DNA of 28,847 nucleotides. It comes from CAZTDU01 sp050248795 (lineage in GTDB: Bacteria; Pseudomonadota; Gammaproteobacteria; Burkholderiales; SG8-39). A model generated the notes under the pieces. It saw only the letters and a program-made list of their open reading frames with translations, had not been told where the DNA came from and searched no databases. Both the position numbers and the translations under genes were made by a program. Within the stretch, counting starts at the first letter, position 1. The number at the start of each line of letters is the position of its first letter. Positions 1-7,108 of the stretch are shown here, in pieces. The stretch lies in assembly GCA_050248795.1 (NCBI GenBank), contig JBFWRS010000039.1:1-28847 (forward strand), written 5' to 3'.

Positions 1-1538
1 GTGAAGTCGAGCTCGGGATCGCGGAAGTCCATGCCGCCGAACGCGGGCTTGCCGCGGAACGACACCATGCGCTCCTTGAGGATGCGGTAGCTGCGGTTGT
101 TGAGGATGACGTAGGTGATCGGCCGCTTCAGGTTGGCCGCGGTCCACAGCGCCTGTATGGTGTACATGGCGCTGCCATCGCCGACCACCGCGACCACCGG
201 CCGCTCGGGAAGCGCGAGGCTCGCGCCCACCGCACCCGCCATCGCAAAGCCGATGCCGCCGCTGGCGAGCCCCATGAAACTCCTGGCGTCATGGAAGCGC
301 AGGAATCCGAGCAGCGACGGCGTCGCGGTCAGCGCCTCCTCGACCACCAGCGCGTGCGCCGGCAGGTTCTCCGCGATGCGCCACATCAGGTAGCGCGGGT
401 CGATCGGCTTGCCGCGCGCCAGGCCGGAAGCGTCTTTCGCCAGCACTGCGCGCTTCGCCGACCAGTTCGAGGCTTTCAGCGCATCGATGCGGCGCGCGCC
501 TTCGGCAATGCGCGATTCGCCGGCGAGGCTGCGCAGTGCCGGCAGCAGCGCGGCGAGCGTCTCCTTTACGTTGCCTTGCAGCGCCAGCTCGGCGTGGAAG
601 TTCTTGCCCAGGTCCCAGTCGCGTTCGCTCAGCTGCACCACCGGCATGCCGTCGGGCAGCGCTTCCACCGCGCTGTACACCGACATGCGCAGCGAATCGC
701 CGCCCAGGCTCAACAGCAGGTCGTGCGGTGAGAGCGTGTCGCGCACCTGCTTCTGGCTGCGCGGCAGGCTGCCCATGTACGCCGGGTGGCCGGTGGGGAA
801 GTGCGCGGAGTACGGCACCGTCTGCTGGTACACCGGCGCGCCCAGCAGTTCGGCAAGCGCGCTCGCCTCTGCCCAGGCGTCCCAGGTGGCGAGCTCGTTG
901 CCGGCGATGATTACCGGATTGCGCGCGGCGAGCAGCCTGCGGGCAAGCGACTGCAGCGAGGCATCGGCGGGCCGCGAAGCCGGGTCCACGCGGGTCGGCC
1001 GGCCAAGATCCAGCTCCGCTTCGCCGTCGAGGATGTCGCCCGGCAGGCTGATGAACACCGGTCCGCGCGGCGGCGCCATCGCAACCTTTGCCGCGCGGCG
1101 CAGGATGCGCGGCAGGTCCTGCACCCGCGTCACCTCGACCGCCCACTTCACCATCGGCTGCGCGATCGGCACCAGGGAATCCCACAACAGCGGCTCCATC
1201 AGGCCGTGGCCCTGCTCCTGCTGCCCGGCGGTGAGGATCAACGGCGAGCCGCAGAACTTGGCGTTGTACAGCGCACCCATGGCGTTGCCCAGGCCCGGGG
1301 CGACATGCACGTTGCAGGCGGTCAGCCGGTTCGACGCGCGCGCATAGCCGTCGGCCATCGCCACCACCACGCCCTCCTGCAGGCCGAGCACGAAGCGCGG
1401 CTCGCTGCGCCCCGCGAGGGCGTCCATGATCGCGAGCTCGGTGGTGCCCGGATTGCCGAACAGGTGATCGACGCCCTCGTCGGCGAGGATGGACAGGAAC
1501 GCGTCGCGCCCCGTGACCCGGCTGGAAAGGTTCGTCAT
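1..1538 (-). CDS. Benzoylformate decarboxylase-like ThDP-dependent enzyme (3' end outside window)
   Basis: The frame is open from the ATG at 1538 to the window edge, giving 512 residues; the family is usually about 530-550, so only the C-terminal tip is missing. The ThDP fold is clear: an N-terminal FGNPGTTEL motif (27-35), LQEGVV with the likely ThDP-activating Glu55, NVHVAPGLGNAMGAL with His78, and the Mg/ThDP motif GDGSAMY starting at 453 and ending near NN at about 480. By eye it aligns best with benzoylformate decarboxylase: Glu55 and His78 match its catalytic Glu47 and His70. The residue matching its second catalytic His (281) appears to be Ser286, so the reaction may differ. A GGAGG ribosome site lies 4 bases before the ATG, which overlaps the preceding DUF35 stop (ATGA). 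Expected role: cytoplasmic decarboxylation or carboligation of a 2-oxo acid. Family is confident, substrate unknown. Confidence 0.87.
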   Translation of the reverse strand, partial: MTNLSSRVTGRDAFLSILADEGVDHLFGNPGTTELAIMDALAGRSEPRFVLGLQEGVVVAMADGYARASNRLTACNVHVAPGLGNAMGALYNAKFCGSPLILTAGQQEQGHGLMEPLLWDSLVPIAQPMVKWAVEVTRVQDLPRILRRAAKVAMAPPRGPVFISLPGDILDGEAELDLGRPTRVDPASRPADASLQSLARRLLAARNPVIIAGNELATWDAWAEASALAELLGAPVYQQTVPYSAHFPTGHPAYMGSLPRSQKQVRDTLSPHDLLLSLGGDSLRMSVYSAVEALPDGMPVVQLSERDWDLGKNFHAELALQGNVKETLAALLPALRSLAGESRIAEGARRIDALKASNWSAKRAVLAKDASGLARGKPIDPRYLMWRIAENLPAHALVVEEALTATPSLLGFLRFHDARSFMGLASGGIGFAMAGAVGASLALPERPVVAVVGDGSAMYTIQALWTAANLKRPITYVILNNRSYRILKERMVSFRGKPAFGGMDFRDPELDF

Positions 1539-1948
1539 CGCGCCTCCGCCACTGGGGTGAACATCGGCACCGGCGGCCCGCCTTCGGTGGGCTTGAACAC
1601 CACCCTCACCGGCTGGCCGATGCGCACCGCGTCGAGGTCGCAATCGACGATGTTGCTGATCATCGACACGCCCTCGTCCAGCGTCACGTAGGCGATGCAG
1701 TAGGGTACCGGCACGCCGCGCCTCAGTACGCTGTAGGTGTGGATGGTGCCGGTTCCCCTGGCGTCTATCCACGTGGTGTTGGCGGAGAAGCAGTGCGGGC
1801 AGATCGCGCGCGGGTAGAAGTGCGACTCGCCGCAATCGGCGCATTTTTTCAGCAGCAGCCGACCTTCGGCCGCGGCATCGAAAAACGGCTTCACCTCGGC
1901 ATTCACCGCAGGCGCGGGGATCTTCCGGTCCTGTGCCATCAGCGCCAT
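1535..1948 (-). CDS. DUF35 OB-fold / zinc-ribbon protein, partner of the thiolase-like protein
   Basis: This 137-residue protein has a rubredoxin-like zinc ribbon with Cys36-x2-Cys39 and Cys50-x2-Cys53, followed by an OB-fold half (about 60-130) containing the typical GTIHTYSVLRRG strand. Proteins of this family usually work as a subunit with a thiolase-like protein, as in benzoylsuccinyl-CoA thiolase BbsAB or the steroid side-chain aldolase Ltp2-ChsH2 (established knowledge), where the OB domain contacts the acyl-CoA. Here it starts 2 bases after the thiolase-like stop and overlaps the ThDP gene by ATGA, so all three are probably translated together. The start at 1948 is chosen because a GAGAGGGAA ribosome site lies just upstream. 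A longer frame reaching 2818 is only a shadow of the thiolase gene. Confidence 0.9.
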   Translation of the reverse strand: MALMAQDRKIPAPAVNAEVKPFFDAAAEGRLLLKKCADCGESHFYPRAICPHCFSANTTWIDARGTGTIHTYSVLRRGVPVPYCIAYVTLDEGVSMISNIVDCDLDAVRIGQPVRVVFKPTEGGPPVPMFTPVAEAR

Positions 1949-1950
1949 GG

Positions 1951-3117
1951 CTATTCCCTCTCCATGATCAGCGTCGCGCTGGCATGCCGGGTGCCGAGCT
2001 GTCCCCCGGTGCCCTGGGCGAGCGCCAGCGCGCAGTTCTTTACCTGAACCGCGGGGTGAGCCTCGCCGCGCAACTGGCGCACCGCCTCGATCACCTTGGT
2101 CATGCCGCCGCGATTGGCGGGATGGTTGTTGCAGAGGCCGCCGCCGTCGGTGTTGAAGGGCAGCCTGCCGCTGCCGGATATCAGGTTGCCGTCGGCGACA
2201 AAGCGGCCGCCCTCGCCCTTGGCGCAGAACCCCAGGTCCTCGAGCTGCATCAGCACGGTGATGGTGAAGCTGTCGTAGATGGACGCGTACTGGATGTCGG
2301 CAGGCTTCACGCCGGCCTCCTCGAACGCCGCGGGTCCGGACCAGGCCGCACCGGACACGGTGAGGCTCGGCTTGCCGCCCGCCTGTCCCTTCGGTGCCTC
2401 GCCCGCGCCCAGCAGCTTCACCAGCGGGCGCCTGAGGCTGCGCGCGATTTCGGGACGCGCGACGATAACCGCACCGCCGCCATCGGATACCACGCAGCAG
2501 TCGAGCCGGTGCAGCGGATCGGCCACCATCGGCGAATCGAGCACGTCTTTTACCGTCACCACGTCGCGCAGCATGGCGTGGGGATTGTGCTGCGCATGGT
2601 GCGAAGCGGCGACCTTGATCCACGCCAGCTGCTCGCTGGTGGTGCCGAATTCGTGCATGTGCCGCATCGCCGCCATCGCGTAGCTGTTGGCGGTGACGAT
2701 GCCGTACGGCGCTTCGAACGGACCGTCGGGCACTGCGGCACCCCAGCTGCGCGGCTGCGTGCCGCTGGAGCCCTCGGAGCGCGGGCGCCCTGCAAGCGTA
2801 ACGAGCGCTACGCTGCACTTGCCCATCGCGATTGCCTGCGCGGCGTGCGAGACATGGATCAGGTATGAGGAGCCGCCGGTATCCGTCGCGTCCACATGGC
2901 GCACCTTCAGCCCCATGTAGTCGACCATCGACAGCGGCCCGAGCCCGGGCGCGTCACCGGCGCAGAAATAACCGTCGACGTCGCGATGCGACAGTCCTGC
3001 ATCCTCGAGCGCGCCCTTCGCCACCTCGGCGTGCAATTGCGCCACCGATTTGTCCTCGGCCTTGCGCGTCGGGTGTTCGTAGGCGCCGACGAGATACGCC
3101 TTGCCCCTGATCGTCAT
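1951..3117 (-). CDS. Thiolase-superfamily protein (SCP2/Ltp2-like), lacking active-site Cys residues
   Basis: The 388-residue product shows the thiolase fold of the lipid-transfer (SCP2-type) branch: DTGGSSYLIHVSHAA (79-93) where the nucleophile loop should be, YDSFTITVLMQLEDLGF (281-297), GEGGRFV and the catalytic-His loop NNHPANRGG with His332. The usual nucleophilic Cys is replaced by Ser83/Ser84, and the second Cys (CGGG motif) is replaced by GTGGQ at 369-373. Such Cys-less members paired with DUF35 include acyl-CoA retro-aldolases (Ltp2) that use Tyr; Tyr281 is a candidate equivalent. The substrate is likely an acyl-CoA. The start at 3117 is preferred over the ATG at 3141 because a GAGGAA ribosome site sits just before it. 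It heads the leftward cluster. Fold confident; reaction is inference. Confidence 0.88.
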   Translation of the reverse strand: MTIRGKAYLVGAYEHPTRKAEDKSVAQLHAEVAKGALEDAGLSHRDVDGYFCAGDAPGLGPLSMVDYMGLKVRHVDATDTGGSSYLIHVSHAAQAIAMGKCSVALVTLAGRPRSEGSSGTQPRSWGAAVPDGPFEAPYGIVTANSYAMAAMRHMHEFGTTSEQLAWIKVAASHHAQHNPHAMLRDVVTVKDVLDSPMVADPLHRLDCCVVSDGGGAVIVARPEIARSLRRPLVKLLGAGEAPKGQAGGKPSLTVSGAAWSGPAAFEEAGVKPADIQYASIYDSFTITVLMQLEDLGFCAKGEGGRFVADGNLISGSGRLPFNTDGGGLCNNHPANRGGMTKVIEAVRQLRGEAHPAVQVKNCALALAQGTGGQLGTRHASATLIMERE

Positions 3118-3276
3118 GAGTTCCTCGTGGTATGCAGGCACCCGCCTGCCGTCCGCCCCTCTGGCGATTCATACTCTACCCGCAGGGCGCAGGCCCGCCA
3201 TGGTGCCATCGCACTGTTTCGATTGCCGCAACCGGGCGGACGCGGGAGAATCGGCCCTCAGCCTCCAACACAAGCC
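3118..3276. other. Divergent intergenic region between the two metabolic clusters
   Basis: These 159 bases separate the leftward thiolase-like gene from the rightward bicupin gene and must hold, or lie close to, both start signals. A candidate rightward promoter is listed separately. I found no convincing leftward promoter and no clear operator palindrome. No regulator gene is adjacent inside the window. Confidence 0.6.
3223..3251 (+). promoter_or_regulatory. Candidate sigma-70 promoter for the bicupin operon
   Basis: TTGCCG at 3223-3228 and GAGAAT at 3246-3251 are separated by 17 bases. Each matches consensus at four of six positions. It would give a leader of about 20 bases before the ATG at 3277, which itself has no obvious Shine-Dalgarno sequence. 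The match is modest for such GC-rich DNA. Confidence 0.35.
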
Positions 3277-4323
3277 ATGGCCAGCGTACCCCAGCCCAGC
3301 ATCGGCGCCGCACGGCAGGAGTTCTATCGCCGCATGGACGGCGACAATCTCACCCCCCTGTGGGAGGTGCTGCACAACCTCGTGCCGGCGCTGCCTTCGA
3401 CCGGCTGCCTGCCGGCGCTGTGGAAGTACCGGGACGTGCGGCCGTACATCCTCGAATCGGGCACGCTCATCACGGCGAAGGAAGCGGTGCGCCGTGTGCT
3501 GATCCTCGAGAACCCGGGCCTGCGGGGGCAATCGTCGATCACGCGCAGCCTCTACGCCGGGCTGCAGCTGATCCTGCCGGGCGAGATCGCGCCCAGCCAT
3601 CGCCACACGCAATCGGCACTGCGCTTCATCGTCGAAGGTTCGGGCGCATATACCGCGGTGGACGGCGAACGCACCGTGATGCATCCGGGAGATTTCATCA
3701 TCACGCCTGCCTGGACCTGGCACGACCACGGCAACCCGGCCGACGGCGAGCCTGTGGTCTGGCTGGACGGTCTGGACATCAACCTCGCGCAGATCTTCGG
3801 CGCGCAGTTCATGGAGGTCTACCCGGAGGAGGCGCAACCCGTCTCCCGGCCGGAGGGCGACTCCGGCAACCGCTACGGCAACAACCTCGCGCCGCTCGGC
3901 CCCCTGCCGCAGGGCAGGACGTCGCCGATCTTCAACTACCCGTATGCGCGCAGCCGCGAGACGCTGGCGACCATGCGCCGCAACGGCGATCCGGACCCCT
4001 GCCACGGCTGGAAGATGCAGTTCATCAATCCGCTCACCGGCGGCCCGGCGATGCCGACCATGGGCACCTTCATCCAGTTGCTGCCCGAGCGCTTCGCATC
4101 GGCGCCGTACCGGTCCACCGACGGCACGATCTTCAGCGTGGTCGAGGGCACGGGGCGCGTCACCATCGACGCGCAGGCCTTCGAGTTCGAGCCGCGCGAC
4201 GTGTTCGTGGTGCCGCCGTGGTCTGCGGCCACGTTCGAAACGCGCGGCGAATGCGTGCTGTTCAGCTTTTCTGACCGCCCGGCGCAGGTCGCGCTCGGAT
4301 TCTGGAGGGAACAACGTGGTTGA
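3277..4323 (+). CDS. Gentisate/salicylate 1,2-dioxygenase-like bicupin
   Basis: The 348-residue product matches the usual length of class III ring-cleaving bicupins. The N-terminal cupin has the iron ligands His108 and His110 (PSHRHTQSALRF) and His149 (WTWHDHGN), spaced exactly as in salicylate 1,2-dioxygenase (119/121/160). The C-terminal cupin (about 240-340: FSVVEGTGRVTI, PRDVFVVPPW) has lost its metal ligands, as is normal in the family. The expected role is Fe(II)-dependent oxidative cleavage of a monohydroxylated aromatic acid such as gentisate, salicylate or 1-hydroxy-2-naphthoate; which one is not decidable here. The start ATG at 3277 gives the family N-terminus; the frame upstream to 2896 lies antisense to the thiolase gene and is not used. 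The stop overlaps the next gene by 8 bases. Confidence 0.9.
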   Translation: MASVPQPSIGAARQEFYRRMDGDNLTPLWEVLHNLVPALPSTGCLPALWKYRDVRPYILESGTLITAKEAVRRVLILENPGLRGQSSITRSLYAGLQLILPGEIAPSHRHTQSALRFIVEGSGAYTAVDGERTVMHPGDFIITPAWTWHDHGNPADGEPVVWLDGLDINLAQIFGAQFMEVYPEEAQPVSRPEGDSGNRYGNNLAPLGPLPQGRTSPIFNYPYARSRETLATMRRNGDPDPCHGWKMQFINPLTGGPAMPTMGTFIQLLPERFASAPYRSTDGTIFSVVEGTGRVTIDAQAFEFEPRDVFVVPPWSAATFETRGECVLFSFSDRPAQVALGFWREQRG

Positions 4324-5179
4324 TGCGGCACGAGACGGGGCCTTCTATTCGCGCGAATACAACAACCGGCAGCTGGTGCCGGAGCACCCGGAGATCCTTG
4401 CGCGCTGGGCCGACGAGTCGGCGAAGGCGCGCAACACCATGACCTGCCATATCGGCGTGCGCTACGGCGACATGCCGGGCGAGACGATGGACATCTTCCC
4501 CGCGCGCATGACCGGCGACGGCACCTGCATGATGTTCATCCACGGCGGCTACTGGCGCGCGATGGACAAGAGCAGCCACGCGTTCCTCGCGCCGCCCTGG
4601 GTGGGCGCTGGCGTGTCGGTGGCGCTGGTGAACTACGACCTCTGCCCCAGGGTGAGCATCGACGAGATCGTCAGGCAGATGCTGCGCGCGTCGCGCTGGC
4701 TGTACCTGCACTGCGAGGACTACGGCATGGACCAGGACCGGCTGTACGTCGCAGGCCACTCCGCGGGCGGCCACCTGACCGCGATGATGATGGCGGCGCA
4801 CTGGCCGGTGTTCGACAGGGACCTGCCGAAGGACCTGTTCAAGGGGGCGCTGGCGATCAGCGGCATCTACGACATGCGGCCGATCCGGCACGTGGACTTC
4901 CTGCAACCCGACCTGCGCCTGGACGAGGTGTCGGCCGAGCGGCTGTCGCCCGCGCTGATCCCGCCCGCCACCCGCATGCCGGTCGCCACCTGCGTCGGCG
5001 GCAACGAGAGCTCCGAGTTCCATCGCCAGGCGGCGTTCCTGAAGGAGCGCTGGAGGAGCGCGGTGGCCTTCGAGATCCCGATGCCGGGCACGAACCATTT
5101 CACGGTACTCGACGCACTGGCCGATCGCGGCAGCGCCTTGTTTGCCGGCGCGCGCCGCATGATGAAGCTGGACCGATGA
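4316..5179 (+). CDS. Alpha/beta hydrolase, arylformamidase-like
   Basis: The 287-residue alpha/beta hydrolase has the oxyanion motif HGGYW (76-80) typical of the arylformamidase/carboxylesterase branch, the nucleophile elbow GHSAGG (147-152, Ser149) and the catalytic His261 in GTNHFTVLD. The acid is probably in GGNESSEF (229-235), where a Glu rather than Asp may serve. The start is GTG at 4316, chosen because GGAGGGA lies 5 bases upstream inside the end of the bicupin gene; the 8-base overlap suggests translational coupling. The likely job is hydrolysis of an amide or ester in the same pathway as the dioxygenase. A true kynurenine formamidase role is possible, but no other tryptophan-degradation gene is present. 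Confidence 0.85.
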   Translation: MVDAARDGAFYSREYNNRQLVPEHPEILARWADESAKARNTMTCHIGVRYGDMPGETMDIFPARMTGDGTCMMFIHGGYWRAMDKSSHAFLAPPWVGAGVSVALVNYDLCPRVSIDEIVRQMLRASRWLYLHCEDYGMDQDRLYVAGHSAGGHLTAMMMAAHWPVFDRDLPKDLFKGALAISGIYDMRPIRHVDFLQPDLRLDEVSAERLSPALIPPATRMPVATCVGGNESSEFHRQAAFLKERWRSAVAFEIPMPGTNHFTVLDALADRGSALFAGARRMMKLDR

Positions 5180-5814
5180 GCCGCGAGTTCCTCGAGGCCG
5201 GCGACTACGTCGATCGCACGCCCGCGGTCGAGGCATTCGCGCGCGAGCATGCGGCGGGCGACGACGATCGCGCGCGCGCGGTGTCCCTGTATTACGCGGT
5301 GCGCGACGCGATCCGCTACAACCCTTTCCTCGACTTTTCGCGCGACGCGGCGTTCCGCGCGAGCGAGGTGCTGGCGCTGGGCGAGGGTTTCTGCGTCGGC
5401 AAGGCGGCGCTGCTGGCGGCCTGCGCCCGCGTCCAGGGCATCCCGGCGCGGGTGGGATTCGCCGACGTCAGGAACCACCTGACCACGCCCCGCCTGCGCG
5501 AGAAGATGGGCACCGACCTGTTCCTCTACCACGGCTATACCGAAGTGCTGCTGGAAGGAAGATGGGTCAAGGCGACGCCGGCGTTCAACCTCGAGCTGTG
5601 CGAGAAGTTCCGCGTCAAGCCGCTGGAGTTCGACGGCCGCGAGGACTCCATCCTGCATCCCTACGACGCCGACGAGCGCCGGCACATGGAGTACCTGCAC
5701 GACCACGGCAGCTTCGCCGACGTCCCGGTCGAGCGCATACGCAAGGCCTTCCGGGAGTCGTACCCGGATTTCTACGACCTCAAGGAAGCCTCCGCCAGGG
5801 AAAGCTTCGGCTGA
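5176..5814 (+). CDS. Transglutaminase-like (papain-fold) protein
   Basis: This 212-residue protein has the transglutaminase-core pattern: GFCVGKAALLAACAR (71-85) with nucleophile Cys73 at the start of a helix, then LYHGYTEVLLEGRWVK (117-132) with His119. The third catalytic position, normally Asp in a DPT-like motif, reads KATPAFN (132-138), so the acid is absent or replaced, possibly by Asn138. It has no signal peptide or membrane segment and looks cytoplasmic. The ATG overlaps the hydrolase stop (ATGA). Bacterial members act as proteases, peptide-bond or thioester-forming enzymes; nothing here identifies the substrate. Its tight place between a hydrolase and a kinase suggests a small-molecule role rather than protein cross-linking, which is inference. 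Confidence 0.78.
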   Translation: MSREFLEAGDYVDRTPAVEAFAREHAAGDDDRARAVSLYYAVRDAIRYNPFLDFSRDAAFRASEVLALGEGFCVGKAALLAACARVQGIPARVGFADVRNHLTTPRLREKMGTDLFLYHGYTEVLLEGRWVKATPAFNLELCEKFRVKPLEFDGREDSILHPYDADERRHMEYLHDHGSFADVPVERIRKAFRESYPDFYDLKEASARESFG

Positions 5815-5821
5815 ACGCGGC

Positions 5822-7108
5822 ATGCGTTCCATCCTGGAGGACAGTTTCCGCGCTGCGGTCGCGGCCGCCGATCCGCTGAAGGTACTTCCTGCCGAGCTTC
5901 CCCCGCCGCCGCGCGGGCGCACTTTCGTCGCAGCCGCCGGCAAGGCCGCAGCATCGATGGCGCTGGCAGTCGAGACGCACTGGCCCGCGGACGCGCCGCT
6001 GGACGGGCTTGCGCTTACCCGCTACGCGCACGGCCTGCCGACGTCGCGCATCCGCGTCGTCGAAGGCGGACATCCGGTGCCGGACGAGGCGGGCGAACGT
6101 GCGGCGCGGGAGATCCTTGCCGCGGCAAGGGCGCTGCGGGAAGAGGACCTGCTGCTGGTGCTGGTGTCCGGCGGTGGTTCTGCGCTGCTGACGCTGCCCG
6201 CCGAGGGCATCTCGATGGCAGACATGAAGGCGGTGACGAAGGACCTGCTGCGCTGCGGCGCCGACATCCGCGAGATGAACACGGTGAGGAAGCACCTGTC
6301 GGCGATCCAGGGCGGGCGGCTGGCGGCGGCGACGCAGGCACGCGTACTGGCACTGGTAGTGTCGGACGTGACCGGCGATGACCCCACGCACATCGCCTCC
6401 GGACCCTGCGCGCCGGATCCCAGCACGTACGCCGAAGCGCGCGAGATCCTGGCGCGATATCGCATCGCGTCGCCCGCCGCGATCCGCGCCAGGCTGGATG
6501 CGGGCGTGCGCGGCGAAGCCGAAGAGACGCCGAAGCCCGGCGACGCGCTCTTCGCTCGCGTGGAGAACCGCGTCGTCGCCAGCGCGCACAGGTCCCTGGA
6601 AGCGGCGGCGGAAGCGTTCCGCGCCCGCGGCATCCAGCCAGTGATCCTCGGCGATTCCATCACTGGCGAGGCTCGCGACGTGGCAAAGGTCATGGCGGCG
6701 CTGGTGCGCGAGATCCGCGCATATGGCGCGCCGTTCAAGCCGCCGGTGGCGCTGATCTCCGGCGGCGAGTGCACCGTCACCGTGAGGGGGGGAAAGGGGC
6801 GCGGCGGGCGCTGCAGCGAATTCCTGCTCGCGCTCGCCGTGGAACTGGGCGGCCTACCCGGCGTGCATGCGATGGCGGCGGATACCGACGGCATCGACGG
6901 CTCGGAGGACAATGCCGGTGCGGTAGTCGCGCCGGACAGCCTGGATCGAGCGCGCAGGGCAGGCATCGACGCCGCGCGGCTGCTTGCCGACAACGACAGC
7001 TACGCGTTCTTCGCCGCGCTCGGCGACCTCGTGGTCACCGGCCCGACGCGCACCAACGTCAACGACTACCGCTCGATCCTGATCGCGCCGTCCGCCGGCG
7101 GCAGTTGA
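5822..7108 (+). CDS. Type-2 glycerate kinase (GckA/TtuD, MOFRL family)
   Basis: The 428-residue product has the two-part architecture of this family: an N-terminal DUF4147 domain (VAAAGKAAASMA at about 38, GGHPVPDEAG at about 82, VSGGGSALLTLP at about 117) and a C-terminal MOFRL domain (SGGECTVTVRGGKGRGGR at about 315, AADTDGIDGSEDNAGAV near 360). It is expected to phosphorylate D-glycerate with ATP to 2-phosphoglycerate, feeding glycolysis; relatives were formerly called hydroxypyruvate reductase (TtuD). The canonical GGRNxEF is GGRCSEF here, a small deviation. It begins 7 bases after the transglutaminase-like stop as the last gene of the rightward cluster. Its last 50 bases overlap, tail to tail, the end of the adhesin gene on the other strand. 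Confidence 0.92.
   Translation: MRSILEDSFRAAVAAADPLKVLPAELPPPPRGRTFVAAAGKAAASMALAVETHWPADAPLDGLALTRYAHGLPTSRIRVVEGGHPVPDEAGERAAREILAAARALREEDLLLVLVSGGGSALLTLPAEGISMADMKAVTKDLLRCGADIREMNTVRKHLSAIQGGRLAAATQARVLALVVSDVTGDDPTHIASGPCAPDPSTYAEAREILARYRIASPAAIRARLDAGVRGEAEETPKPGDALFARVENRVVASAHRSLEAAAEAFRARGIQPVILGDSITGEARDVAKVMAALVREIRAYGAPFKPPVALISGGECTVTVRGGKGRGGRCSEFLLALAVELGGLPGVHAMAADTDGIDGSEDNAGAVVAPDSLDRARRAGIDAARLLADNDSYAFFAALGDLVVTGPTRTNVNDYRSILIAPSAGGS

Noticed and set aside
1949..2818. Upstream continuation of the DUF35 frame
   Set aside because: It is an Arg/Ala-rich out-of-frame shadow of the thiolase gene; a good ribosome site before 1948 marks the true start.
3118..3141. Earlier ATG for the thiolase-like gene at 3141
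   Set aside because: The GAGGAA ribosome site lies between 3141 and 3117 and fits only the later ATG.
2896..3276. Upstream extension of the bicupin frame by 127 codons
   Set aside because: It lies antisense to the thiolase gene start and across the divergent gap. The ATG at 3277 gives the family N-terminus and normal length.
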